From an uncultured Flavobacteriales bacterium (lineage in GTDB: Bacteria; Bacteroidota; Bacteroidia; Flavobacteriales; Crocinitomicaceae), in assembly GCA_946479985.1 (NCBI GenBank), contig CAMLIF010000028.1, positions 1-34,819 of the forward strand: a DNA stretch of 34,819 nucleotides, in the 5' to 3' direction. Position numbers and translations under genes: made by a program. The notes under the pieces are model-generated. The model did no database searches and was not told where the DNA came from. It saw nothing but the letters and a program-made list of their open reading frames with translations. Below are positions 7,392 through 15,639 of the stretch, one piece after another (within the stretch, counting starts at the first letter, position 1; the number at the start of each line of letters is the position of its first letter).

Positions 7392-10300
7392 CTATTTAAA
7401 AGCTTCCGGCTCTCGCAACAAATCCTTGATCTCGTCAAACGCCAGCGTAATCAGACCCTGGTGCTCCAGTTCATAGTACAGAAAATGAAAGTCGCCGTTC
7501 TCAATGTAGAAGTTGCGTTTCAGTTCTTCAATGGCTGCAGGCATGTTGGTGCAGGCTATTCCAAAGATCTGATTGTTCTGTATCAGCGTTTCCAACAGTT
7601 TATTTAAACGGTCTTCGTATTCCGCACCTTGTTTCAGCAAATCTCCCACGCAATAAACACGAGCAAGCTGATTATTGATAATGTTGTAATTACGAAACGA
7701 AAAATCCTGATTGTAACCCTCATACAGTTCAGGTTGGTCATAGCAACCACCGGTCACTTTTTCTGAAAAGAAATGCTCCGTTATAAAAAGCGGTTCACGC
7801 TTACAACTCGAAAACATGGAATAATTATACACATACATTCCATCATAGCGTTCAAAGATGTTCAGATCATGTTTCGCATTTTCAAGAATGCATTCGTTGC
7901 TTAATTGAGTAAAGAAATGGTTCGATTCAGGGCAGTAAATAAATCCGTAAGCGGCATAAGTACTGTCGGCATACTCCGGAACTGCATATACGCCAGTTGG
8001 ATCAAGCAGGTTTCGCAGGCTCTTAGAAACCTTAGCTTCTGAAGCAGGAATTGGTGCAAGAAGTTCAGTCCCATAGATGTCAAGAATCTGAATAGAATCA
8101 TTGAACCAAAAAAAACGTTTTTCCAAAACAATCGCTACCGAATCTTGCGAGGCGCGGAAAGACTTTCCCGTTTGGTAATCGACTATTGCATAATGATCAT
8201 TGGCCAGAAGAAAGAGAGCGTAACGATGCTCACGGTCGTAATATTCAGGCTCGGTTACCCATTCAAACTGATGATTTATCAGCCCGGTCTTTCCATCCGA
8301 AACTGCATAAGCCCAATCCCGATCGGAATAATCAAAATAGAACGGCTCGTCAAAGATGGGTTTTGTCAGGGGTTCACCTTCTTTGTTTATCACAAACCAA
8401 TGGTTGTCCTGATTACTCTGAGCGAAACAAATGATCTTATCATCACTGCCCATGCATCTGGTATGCTCATAAACCGGTTGGAGAATCCATTCTCCTGTCT
8501 TATTGTCAATATAGCCTTCCTTTTTATCGGTTGTAATCACTTTCAATGCATTGTAACCAATCTCGTAATCGTAAACATCAGGAATAATGCGTAAGAACGT
8601 TCCCACATTGTCATCCGAATCTTTTAACTTCCGAAGCGTTAACTGGTTATTCTTCACCCGGAGAAGGAGGTTACCCGTGTTTTTATACTCCGAATTACGA
8701 TAAATGCGTACCTCATCTTCAGTGAACATTTTTCCCTCATCGTTTACATAGAAATCGTTTCCAATCTTGTTCATTCCGTTCGGCTTCCAAAACAGTTTTG
8801 CATCTACCAGTAAAAAGCTGTCCTTCAAAACAACATAAACATAACCATTGCGGATGGCAAATGTTTTCGGAGTTGGCTCCAAACGGGGAATAGAATGGTA
8901 TTGAGAACCTTTGATTTCCTGACAAGAATCAAACAGCACTTCCAAATGCTCATTGATATAGGAATATACTCCGTTTGTTTTCATAGGTACAACCCAATTT
9001 TCCTGGTTATCGGAATAGTACCCGGATCCACCGTAGAAGAAATGCTCTCCGTTGAGCAACGGTTTGCCGTTCAGATCAGCGTAATAAAAGTTATTGGCGG
9101 AATCTATAAAACGAAAATAACCGGTAGAGTCTTCCCATTTACGTATCTCAACTACCTCATCGTCAAATTCCGGGAGATCAGGCTGCCAGCCGTCAATTCC
9201 ATAAACAACATGTTTTCCATTCGCCCGCTGAAAACTGAAAAACGGATACAAAATATTTTTCATTTGCCTTCTTACCTGGTAAGTCGGATTGCTTATCAAT
9301 TCCTCCAGTTTCGGCTCTACGTTTAACGATTTAAGCAATTTCCCTGTTCCATCGTAAATATCAACCGGATAAGAGTGTGAATCTTCCGGTAACTGGAAAC
9401 ACCAGTAATAATAAACTCCTTTATCTCCCAGGCGAATGATCTTATCATAGACAAGAGACTTTTTTCCTGAAGAAACATTCAGTAAGGCATACTGACTTTT
9501 GATCTCATCACCGTTTTTACGTTCCTGCTTTGTTTGCGGAGTAATGTGTTTCAGGACAAACAATTCGGGAATCGAATAATCGATGGAGCTGTATTGCTCG
9601 ATAGTGACTTCAGGAAGATAAGGCTCCGTGGCGTCCTGAGTGAATTCGGCCGCTTTCAGTTCGGCACTGTAATCAAAATAAAAAAGTCGGTCGTTTGGGT
9701 CTGTCTGGCGGAAAAGTGTGTCGAAAGCGGAATCAAGTACCAGCCATTCGTTCTTCGATTGTGCCCAGATCCAGTCACCAACCAAAAGCGTTTTCATATA
9801 CCAGTCAGAAGATTTTCCGGTAGACAGATTCGTCATACGTTCTTTCTTTGCCTTGGGGTCACTCTGCCTGGCGAATCCGGCAGGACCAAATTGCTGGTTT
9901 GTCCATTCGGTAATAGCTCCGAAATAGTCAAGCTCCGAAAAAGGTGCCAGCTGCTTTCCGTATTCATCCAAAACAGCAAAACGACCAAGTGTATCTGTCA
10001 CCTGAAACAGAATGGTGTTCTGTGCTTTTTGGTTTTCGTAAAACGACTGTACTTTTTGGTACTGTGGCTCCATAATGATCTTTCCGTTCTGAGCCAGCAG
10101 TCCTTTCAATCCGTTCTTTGTAACCAGGTAGAATTCCTTCTCCATAGGATTTATCAAGCGTACTGACCAGCCAATTGCCTGAATAGAATCATACTGCGGT
10201 TGGACAATCTCGTTCCCGTCGAATGTATAAACACCTAAAAGTTTATTTTTCCGAACATAGAACTCGTCGTATGAATGATAACTATAGTCAAAGCTCTCAG

Positions 10301-10742
10301 CGTCGATGTAGGTTTGATCTGAATAGATTTCATCGTACTCAAAAGGAAAAACCTGTTGAAATGGTTTTTTAAGTGTTCCCGCTTTTCCGTTAAGCTTTGC
10401 AATGAACTGATCTGAATGCGCGTTGAAACTCAAAGTATCATACAAACAATTCAGCACCCATTCTCCGTTGCTGCACAGACAGCCGAATTTCCCATTGTCG
10501 GAAAGAATCCAGAATTTCAGGCCTTGCTGATATCCCCACCGCGTTTGAAAAGGATAAGTGATCTCATGAGCATTCTCAAATTTTGCCTGGTAAACGGTAT
10601 CCAACGGGTAGTAGTTGTTTCTAAAACCGGTTGTACAATGCTGGTAGTCTTCAAAAGGAAACAACTCCATTTGCGCTCGTGCATGCCCTGAAACGAAGAG
10701 CATTAAGAAAAATACGATTGTATTAAAGCAGTGTTGAGTCAT
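7392..10742 (-). CDS. Large secreted WG-repeat-like protein (about 1116 aa)
   Basis: Signal peptide MTQHCFNTIVFFLMLFVSGH plus ARAQ, then a long extracytoplasmic region made of degenerate WG-type units: NGKFGCLCSNGEWVLNCLYD, NKLLGVYTFDGNEIVQPQYD, NGLKGLLAQNGKIIMEPQYQ, KKEGYIDNKTGEWILQPVYE and GKTGLINHQFEWVTEPEYYD. WG repeats (KxGxxDxxGxxxxxxxYD) are beta-hairpin modules common in secreted Bacteroidota proteins and have no general assigned biochemical role. The last 250 residues lack WG units and form a separate C-terminal domain with several cysteines (SSCKREPLF, GGCYDQP). I chose the ATG at 10742 over upstream in-frame codons because the signal peptide begins there and because the preceding 36 bases resemble those of the short paralogue. 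It is 77 bases upstream of the interrupted paralogue and may share its transcript. Probably periplasmic or on the surface. Confidence 0.85.
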   Translation of the reverse strand: MTQHCFNTIVFFLMLFVSGHARAQMELFPFEDYQHCTTGFRNNYYPLDTVYQAKFENAHEITYPFQTRWGYQQGLKFWILSDNGKFGCLCSNGEWVLNCLYDTLSFNAHSDQFIAKLNGKAGTLKKPFQQVFPFEYDEIYSDQTYIDAESFDYSYHSYDEFYVRKNKLLGVYTFDGNEIVQPQYDSIQAIGWSVRLINPMEKEFYLVTKNGLKGLLAQNGKIIMEPQYQKVQSFYENQKAQNTILFQVTDTLGRFAVLDEYGKQLAPFSELDYFGAITEWTNQQFGPAGFARQSDPKAKKERMTNLSTGKSSDWYMKTLLVGDWIWAQSKNEWLVLDSAFDTLFRQTDPNDRLFYFDYSAELKAAEFTQDATEPYLPEVTIEQYSSIDYSIPELFVLKHITPQTKQERKNGDEIKSQYALLNVSSGKKSLVYDKIIRLGDKGVYYYWCFQLPEDSHSYPVDIYDGTGKLLKSLNVEPKLEELISNPTYQVRRQMKNILYPFFSFQRANGKHVVYGIDGWQPDLPEFDDEVVEIRKWEDSTGYFRFIDSANNFYYADLNGKPLLNGEHFFYGGSGYYSDNQENWVVPMKTNGVYSYINEHLEVLFDSCQEIKGSQYHSIPRLEPTPKTFAIRNGYVYVVLKDSFLLVDAKLFWKPNGMNKIGNDFYVNDEGKMFTEDEVRIYRNSEYKNTGNLLLRVKNNQLTLRKLKDSDDNVGTFLRIIPDVYDYEIGYNALKVITTDKKEGYIDNKTGEWILQPVYEHTRCMGSDDKIICFAQSNQDNHWFVINKEGEPLTKPIFDEPFYFDYSDRDWAYAVSDGKTGLINHQFEWVTEPEYYDREHRYALFLLANDHYAIVDYQTGKSFRASQDSVAIVLEKRFFWFNDSIQILDIYGTELLAPIPASEAKVSKSLRNLLDPTGVYAVPEYADSTYAAYGFIYCPESNHFFTQLSNECILENAKHDLNIFERYDGMYVYNYSMFSSCKREPLFITEHFFSEKVTGGCYDQPELYEGYNQDFSFRNYNIINNQLARVYCVGDLLKQGAEYEDRLNKLLETLIQNNQIFGIACTNMPAAIEELKRNFYIENGDFHFLYYELEHQGLITLAFDEIKDLLREPEAFK

Positions 10743-10770
10743 GTTGGATATAAGCGTAAAAGCAGGGAAT

Positions 10771-10811
10771 GTTACGGCGCTTTCCGCCCGAGGCGGACTC
10801 AACGACCGTAA
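10771..10811. promoter_or_regulatory. Nested inverted repeats upstream of the large WG-like gene
   Basis: Outer arms gttacgg (10771-10777) and ccgtaac (10805-10811) enclose an inner hairpin tccgcc/ggcgga (10783-10788 and 10792-10797) with a 3-base loop. The element begins about 29 bases before the start codon at 10742. It could be an operator, an mRNA leader structure, or a mobile-repeat relic; sequence alone does not decide. Confidence 0.45.
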
Positions 10812-10860
10812 CCAACATTTTCAATGTTCTTCCCGGATGAAACTCATATTTCCAAACAAG

Positions 10861-10887
10861 AAAACCGATAGGATTTCTATCGGTTTT
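10861..10887 (-). terminator. Rho-independent terminator after fabF
   Basis: Perfect 11-bp stem AAAACCGATAG / CTATCGGTTTT with a 5-base loop. Read on the minus strand it ends in TTTTCTTGTTT, a U-rich tail. It sits 66 bases past the fabF stop and before the WG-like genes, so it probably separates the two transcription units. The A-rich other side could also let it act weakly on the plus strand. Confidence 0.75.
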
Positions 10888-10899
10888 CGAATATTAATT

Positions 10900-10941
10900 A
10901 AGAGGTCACTGAGCGAAGTCAAGAGGTCACTGAGCGGAGTC
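10900..10941. repeat. Two tandem 21-bp copies of AAGAGGTCACTGAGCGRAGTC
   Basis: 10900-10920 and 10921-10941 are direct copies differing at one base (A/G). Continued to 10948 and read on the minus strand this gives GGCACTTCGACTCCGCTCAGTG, a type of short dispersed repeat often seen between genes of Bacteroidota. It lies directly behind the fabF stop, upstream of the terminator. Confidence 0.75.
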
Positions 10942-10952
10942 GAAGTGCCTCT

Positions 10953-12194
10953 TTAATATTTCTTAAACACCACACTCGCAATATGTCCACCGAAACCGAA
11001 GGTATTGCTCATGGCGTAAGTCATTTCTTTTGGTTTCCCTTTTCCAAGCGGGAAGTCGAACAAATCTGCAAACTCAGGTTCTACTTGTGTGGTATTGATT
11101 GTTGGCGGAACAATTCCAAAGCGTAAAGCATTTACACATGCAATAGCCTCAACAGCTCCGGCAGCACCAAGCAAGTGGCCCGTCATCGATTTCGTTCCGG
11201 AAACACTCAAACTTTTGCGTTGTCCGAAAACACGCTTCGCTGCAATTAATTCACTCATATCGCCCTGCGGCGTTGAAGTTGCGTGCATATTGATATAATC
11301 AACCTGGTCCGGAGTAATTCCTGCTTCACGCATGGCTTCTTCCATTCCAAGAACGGCTCCATCGCCTTCCGGATGTGTTCCCGTTAAATGGTAAGCATCT
11401 GCAGCCATTCCACCACCAACAACTTCTGCAAGGATTGTCGCACCACGCGCAATTGCGTGTTCGTATTCTTCAAGTATCAAAGCTCCTGCGCCTTCACCCA
11501 TTACAAATCCATCGCGGGTTGTATCGAAAGGACGGGAAGCCGAAGCAGGATCATCATTTTTCTTTGAAAGTGCCTGGGCCGAAGAGAATCCGCCCATTGC
11601 CGACTGCGTAATTGCGGCTTCGGATCCACCTGAAATAACCATGTCTGCTTTTCCCCAGCGAATGTAATTGAACGCTTCAATAATTGCCGTGTTCGAAGTT
11701 GCACAAGCAGAAACCGGGCAAAAGTTCACGCCACGTAAACCATATTCCATGGAAATCAGTCCGGCAGCAATATCTACCAAAATCCGCGGAATAAAGAATG
11801 GTGTAAAGCGCGGAGTTCCATCACCTTCACAGAATTCTATCATTTGGTCCTGGAAAGTTTGAATTCCTCCATTTCCGGATCCCCAGATAACTCCGATTCT
11901 ATCTCTGTTCAGCACTGTAAAATCGATTCCGGCATTGGTAACAGCTTCGCGAACAGCAACCAAAGCATACTGGCTGAAATTATCGAATTTGCGCAGTTCC
12001 TTCACGTCGAAATGCTGTTTGGCATCGAAACCTTTCAGTTCACAGGCAAAATTGGTCTTAAACTTAGATGTATCGAATTTGGTAATAGGGCCTGCACCGC
12101 TTTTACCTTCAGTTAATCCTTTCCAAAATGAGTCTACATCATTTCCGAGTGGAGTGAGCGCACCCATCCCTGTAATAACAACTCTCTTTATCAT
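10953..12194 (-). CDS. fabF: 3-oxoacyl-ACP synthase II (FabF/KAS II)
   Basis: A 413-residue thiolase-fold condensing enzyme that elongates acyl-ACP with malonyl-ACP in cytoplasmic fatty acid synthesis. The family length is normal. The catalytic triad is present: Cys164 in VSACATSNTA, His304 in NMHATSTPQGD, His340 in SMTGHLLGAAGA, with Lys335 just before it. The C-terminal glycine-rich NTFGFGGHIA is also intact. The active-site phrase has S-N after ACAT where many FabF have G-A; Bacteroidota encode several KAS paralogues, so a specialised FabF-like enzyme is possible. It is not next to acpP or rnc, the usual fabF neighbours, but stands 97 bases downstream of a SUF-associated gene. A strong terminator follows it. 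Confidence 0.93.
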   Translation of the reverse strand: MIKRVVITGMGALTPLGNDVDSFWKGLTEGKSGAGPITKFDTSKFKTNFACELKGFDAKQHFDVKELRKFDNFSQYALVAVREAVTNAGIDFTVLNRDRIGVIWGSGNGGIQTFQDQMIEFCEGDGTPRFTPFFIPRILVDIAAGLISMEYGLRGVNFCPVSACATSNTAIIEAFNYIRWGKADMVISGGSEAAITQSAMGGFSSAQALSKKNDDPASASRPFDTTRDGFVMGEGAGALILEEYEHAIARGATILAEVVGGGMAADAYHLTGTHPEGDGAVLGMEEAMREAGITPDQVDYINMHATSTPQGDMSELIAAKRVFGQRKSLSVSGTKSMTGHLLGAAGAVEAIACVNALRFGIVPPTINTTQVEPEFADLFDFPLGKGKPKEMTYAMSNTFGFGGHIASVVFKKY

Positions 12195-12291
12195 TTTACT
12201 AATTTTTCTAGAATAAATTTACAACGAAATCGGTGAAGAAATCACTTTTGTTTCTTTCACCCTACTGCCAAAATTGGTTATGCTTGGATTG

Positions 12292-12597
12292 TTATAAAAA
12301 TCCCAATTCAAGTTTTGCTTCTTCACTCATCATGTCTTTGTCCCAAGGCGGATCAAACACAATGTGAACTGTGGCAGAAACAACTTCTTCCAACTCCTCT
12401 ACTTTGTTCTTCACGTCATTCGGTAAAGATTCTGCTACCGGACAGTTCGGAGAAGTCAGGGTCATATCTATTTCAACATGCATTTCTTTCGAAATACGTA
12501 CTTCGTAGATCAGCCCCAGCTCATAAATATCTACAGGTATTTCCGGATCGAAAATGGTTTTCAATACCTCAACTACCTTATCTTCTATTGTTGCCAT
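12292..12597 (-). CDS. MIP18-family (DUF59) SUF-associated Fe-S assembly protein
   Basis: A 101-residue single-domain protein of the MIP18/DUF59 family. Diagnostic phrases are DPEIPVDIYELGLIY near the N-terminus, MTLTSPNCPVAESLP in the middle (with the conserved Cys of the TSPxCP loop), and DPPWDKDMMSEEAKLELG at the C-terminus. Members help mature iron-sulphur proteins; in SUF operons the gene is sometimes called sufT. It starts 2 bases after the sufE stop, so the two are certainly co-transcribed, which supports a role in cluster delivery. A PaaD-like role in phenylacetate oxidation is excluded by the short length and context. Confidence 0.9.
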   Translation of the reverse strand: MATIEDKVVEVLKTIFDPEIPVDIYELGLIYEVRISKEMHVEIDMTLTSPNCPVAESLPNDVKNKVEELEEVVSATVHIVFDPPWDKDMMSEEAKLELGFL

Positions 12598-12599
12598 AA

Positions 12600-13010
12600 C
12601 TATGCGTTTGCTATCGCTAATAATTTAATTTTCTTCACCATACTCGCCAATCCGTTTGCACGAGTTGGGGAAAGGTGTTCCTGCAATCCGATCTCGCGAA
12701 TAAAGAACAAATCTGTTTTCGCTACATCAGCCGGTGTTTCATTGTCCAGAACCCGAATGAGCAGACCTACAATTCCTTTGGTAATAATTGCATCGGAATC
12801 TGCTGTAAGCTTCATTCTGCCATCAACCACTTCGGCATCTAACCAAACACGGCTCTGACAGCCTTCAATCAAACGATCATCTGTTTTCTTCGCTTCATCA
12901 ATTTTGGGAGTGTCTTTCCCCAGATCAATGATGTATTCGTATTTCTCCATCCAGTCATCGTAAATGGCGAAATCATAAATTATTTCGTTTTGCTTATCGT
13001 AAATTGTCAT
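12600..13010 (-). CDS. sufE: SufE, sulphur acceptor for cysteine desulphurase
   Basis: A 136-residue SufE. The sulphur-accepting cysteine is Cys51 in LIEGCQSRVW, the family hallmark, and the C-terminal HLSPTRANGLASMVKKI helix is typical. SufE takes the persulphide from SufS and raises its activity, passing sulphur to the SufBCD scaffold. The gene lies between sufS (92-base gap upstream) and the MIP18-family gene (2-base gap). The length matches the family. Confidence 0.95.
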   Translation of the reverse strand: MTIYDKQNEIIYDFAIYDDWMEKYEYIIDLGKDTPKIDEAKKTDDRLIEGCQSRVWLDAEVVDGRMKLTADSDAIITKGIVGLLIRVLDNETPADVAKTDLFFIREIGLQEHLSPTRANGLASMVKKIKLLAIANA

Positions 13011-13102
13011 AATCTACATGAATTTCATATCATAATTTACCTACGCTACCGCTTTGGCTATCGAAAGCGATGCTTTCTCTTATTTCTCTTCTAATGTCAT
13101 AA

Positions 13103-14338
13103 CTATCGTAGCATTGAAATGCTTTTTTCTACAGCCGTAATAAATGTGTCTATTTCTTCTCTTGTATTGTAAAAAGCAAAAGAAGCACGAACTGTTCCGG
13201 GAATCTTGAAAATATCCATCAAAGGTTGTGTACAATGATGTCCGGTTCTAACTGCAATTCCCTGCTTGTCCAATAACGTTCCGATATCGAACGGATGAAT
13301 TCCGTCAATATGAAAAGAAACCACACTTGTTTTGTTCTTGGCTGTTCCTATGATCTTCACTCCTTCAAAAGTTGAAAGCAGATCCTGTGCATAATCAGCC
13401 AGTTCGCGTTCGTAATCCTCAATCACCTTCACATCGAACTGCTGAAAATAGTTGAGTGCATGACCCATACAAATTCCACCTGCGATGTGCGGAGTTCCTG
13501 CCTCAAATTTGAATGGCAATTCATTGTAAGTTGTTTTTTCGAAAGTCACTTTGGAAATCATATCGCCGCCGCCCTGGTAAGGAGGCATTTCGTCAAGCAA
13601 GGCCTCCTTTCCGTATAAAATACCGCAACCCGTAGGACCAAAAACCTTGTGTCCCGAAAACACGAAGAAATCACAATTCAGATCTCGTACATCAATAGAA
13701 GTATGCTGAACACTTTGTGCACCATCTATTAATGTTACCGCTCCCACTGCATGCGCTTTTTCAATAATTTCCTTAATAGGATTAATGGTTCCCAGAGTAT
13801 TGGAAATATGTGTAACAGCAACTAGTTTGGTTTTTGGACCGAGCAATGCTTCGTAAGCCGCCATATCCAATTCACCACGCTTATTAATAGGAATCACTTT
13901 CAACACCAACCCAAAACGTTCACATGCCATTTGCCATGGGACTATATTGGAATGATGCTCCATTTGAGAGATAATTAACTCATCTCCCTTGCTCAGTAAA
14001 GAACAATACGAATTCGCAACCAGGTTAATTCCATCAGTTGTTCCTTTGGTGAAAATAATTTCCTCTTTTGCAGCTGCATTCAGATAATTCGCTATGAAAA
14101 TACGCGACTCTTCATATTCGTTCGTAGCTTTTTGACTCAAATGATGGACACCACGATGAATATTTGCGTTGTTCTTGCTATAATACTGATTAATAGCATT
14201 TAATACATGTTGCGGTTTTTGAGAAGTTGCACCGTTATCAAAATAGATAAGGTTCTTTCCATAAATTTGTTGACGAAGAGCGGGGAAATCCTCCCGAACC
14301 TCCCGAACACTAAATTTTTTATTGCTTAGTCGTTCCAT
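13103..14338 (-). CDS. sufS: SufS cysteine desulphurase
   Basis: A 411-residue PLP-dependent group II cysteine desulphurase. The PLP-binding lysine is Lys231 in FFVFSGHKVFGPTG, the histidine stacking on PLP is in SQMEHHSNIVPW, and the catalytic cysteine is Cys369 in VRTGHHCTQPLM. It converts L-cysteine to L-alanine and a protein persulphide that SufE accepts. The start is fixed by the MERLSNKKFSVREVREDFPAL N-terminus, typical of SufS. It begins the minus-strand unit, divergent from the sigma-factor operon. sufB, sufC and sufD, usually just upstream in Bacteroidota, are not here. Confidence 0.95.
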   Translation of the reverse strand: MERLSNKKFSVREVREDFPALRQQIYGKNLIYFDNGATSQKPQHVLNAINQYYSKNNANIHRGVHHLSQKATNEYEESRIFIANYLNAAAKEEIIFTKGTTDGINLVANSYCSLLSKGDELIISQMEHHSNIVPWQMACERFGLVLKVIPINKRGELDMAAYEALLGPKTKLVAVTHISNTLGTINPIKEIIEKAHAVGAVTLIDGAQSVQHTSIDVRDLNCDFFVFSGHKVFGPTGCGILYGKEALLDEMPPYQGGGDMISKVTFEKTTYNELPFKFEAGTPHIAGGICMGHALNYFQQFDVKVIEDYERELADYAQDLLSTFEGVKIIGTAKNKTSVVSFHIDGIHPFDIGTLLDKQGIAVRTGHHCTQPLMDIFKIPGTVRASFAFYNTREEIDTFITAVEKSISMLR

Positions 14339-14342
14339 AGCA

Positions 14343-14350
14343 CAAAGATA
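14343..14350 (-). promoter_or_regulatory. -7 element TATCTTTG upstream of sufS
   Basis: On the minus strand TATCTTTG, an exact TANNTTTG match, ends 4 bases before the sufS ATG (14338). As with mntA, the transcript would be leaderless or have a leader of only a few bases. No perfect TTTG -33 box is visible at the canonical spacing; TTTC at 14368-14365 is the nearest. Confidence 0.4.
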
Positions 14351-14453
14351 ACTTGATTCAGCGAGAAACTACCCTTGTTCATATTTATTCTAAATTAATG
14401 TGCCGAAAACCTGTAAAATATTCATTTGACTTCCAACCTTTCGCAGTTTACAG

Positions 14454-14461
14454 TATCTTCG
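14454..14461 (+). promoter_or_regulatory. Possible -7 element for the sigma-factor operon
   Basis: TATCTTCG is one mismatch from TANNTTTG and ends 18 bases before the ATG at 14480. A TTTG is present at 14425-14428, but the gap of 25 bases is longer than the usual -33/-7 spacing. Confidence 0.3.
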
Positions 14462-14479
14462 GAAAAAGAAAGTAATCTA

Positions 14480-15124
14480 ATGAAACGTTTTGCGTGGTTG
14501 ATTTTGTGTGTTTTTTGTTTCACAGCTTGTAAAAAGTACAGGTTGAGTCAGCCTGCATATTTACATTTCGGATGGAAATTCAATCAAAGCGACACATCCA
14601 AAGCGCAGTTTACAGGTTTGGAGTTCTATTTAACTAATTTCGAGATTGTTGGTGAGCGCAAAGAGGGTGAAGATATCCTGATGACCAAAGACATTAATTC
14701 TGATCTGATCAGTTTTACCGGAAACGGATCTTTAAGTGTTGGAATGGATGTTCCGGTTGGCGAATACGAGAATTTCACTTTAACGATGAATGTACCGAAA
14801 AAATCTCCTGCACTTGTCATTAAAGGAACTTTCAATACAGGTACAGAAATTATTCCAATGCGCATTGAATGGTACGATGCAAAAATACTTCCGTTTAAAG
14901 CAAACGCACAATTCGAGTTAAAGAAGAAAAAAGACTATGATGTGAACATGAACCTGGATGTTCAGCGCATGTTAGAAAATGTTTCTGCAAACCAATGGGC
15001 AAACCCAACGTTTACAAACGAAAACGGAGTTACAACATTCGTTATAAATAATTATACGAATGTGAGTATTTTCCATGATATCGACTTGTCCATTTACCAG
15101 GCTATGTACCTTTCTGTTCCATGA
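14480..15124 (+). CDS. Lipoprotein, first gene of the ECF sigma-factor operon
   Basis: A 214-residue lipoprotein: MKRFAWLILCVFCFTAC gives Cys17 in the lipobox F-T-A-C. The ATG at 14480 is chosen because the signal peptide begins there and an in-frame ATG further upstream would add 18 hydrophilic residues overlapping the likely promoter. The mature region is beta-rich; FTGLEFYLTNFEIVGER and later VPVGEYENFTLTM recall the MbnP-like or DUF4382-like secreted beta domains of Bacteroidota, a weak resemblance only. The last codons overlap the start of the sigma factor (ATGA), so translation is coupled. Its place before a sigma factor and a membrane-spanning regulator suggests an envelope component sensed or controlled by that system, which is inference. 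Confidence 0.8.
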   Translation: MKRFAWLILCVFCFTACKKYRLSQPAYLHFGWKFNQSDTSKAQFTGLEFYLTNFEIVGERKEGEDILMTKDINSDLISFTGNGSLSVGMDVPVGEYENFTLTMNVPKKSPALVIKGTFNTGTEIIPMRIEWYDAKILPFKANAQFELKKKKDYDVNMNLDVQRMLENVSANQWANPTFTNENGVTTFVINNYTNVSIFHDIDLSIYQAMYLSVP

Positions 15125-15639
15125 CGAATGAATACCAGCATATTATAGAAGGCTGCGTAAAATGGGAACGCGGTGCTCAGGAGAAACTTTACAGAGCTTT
15201 CTCTAAAGATCTTTTCAAGGTTTGTCGTTTGTACGGAACCGATTCGGAAGATTCGGAAGATATGCTGCACGATGCGTTCATGCACATTTTCAAAAACATC
15301 AGTTCATACAATTTTACAGGTTCATTTGAAGGATGGATGCGAAGAGTTACTGTGAACAGCTGTTTGCAAACCCTGCGTAAAAGAAAATCCTTTAGCCAGT
15401 TATCGGAAATTGCAACGTTTGATGTGCCAATGGAAGAAGAAACAGAAACAAGATTGCCGTTCGGAGTTATCCTGGATGAAATCAACCGTTTGCCGCAAAA
15501 AGCAGGTTTGGTTTTGAAACTGTATGCTTTGGAAGGCTGGAGTCACGCTGAAATTGCTGAGGAATTGGAAATTACAGTGGGGACTTCCAAATCACAACTG
15601 AATTACGCACGATCAGTACTTAAACAAAAATTAGCTTGA
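15121..15639 (+). CDS. ECF-type RNA polymerase sigma factor
   Basis: A 172-residue sigma-70 family protein with only regions 2 and 4. Region 2 (about residues 10-85) has DSEDMLHDAFMHIFKNISSY and GSFEGWMRRVTVNSCLQTLRKRK, typical of ECF factors of Bacteroidota. Region 4 (about 112-168) has LPQKAGLVLKLYALEGWSHAEIAEELEI, the helix-turn-helix that reads the -35 box. The ATG overlaps the stop of the lipoprotein (ATGA) and its TGA overlaps the TTG start of the next gene, so the three genes are translationally coupled. ECF factors are usually held inactive by a co-encoded membrane anti-sigma factor, and the next gene is the natural candidate. Confidence 0.93.
   Translation: MTNEYQHIIEGCVKWERGAQEKLYRAFSKDLFKVCRLYGTDSEDSEDMLHDAFMHIFKNISSYNFTGSFEGWMRRVTVNSCLQTLRKRKSFSQLSEIATFDVPMEEETETRLPFGVILDEINRLPQKAGLVLKLYALEGWSHAEIAEELEITVGTSKSQLNYARSVLKQKLA

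Noticed and set aside
9534..10166. 210-codon plus-strand frame inside the large WG-like gene
   Set aside because: Antisense shadow of a coding region with clear signal peptide and WG units; its translation is Cys/Phe/Arg-rich and unlike a protein.
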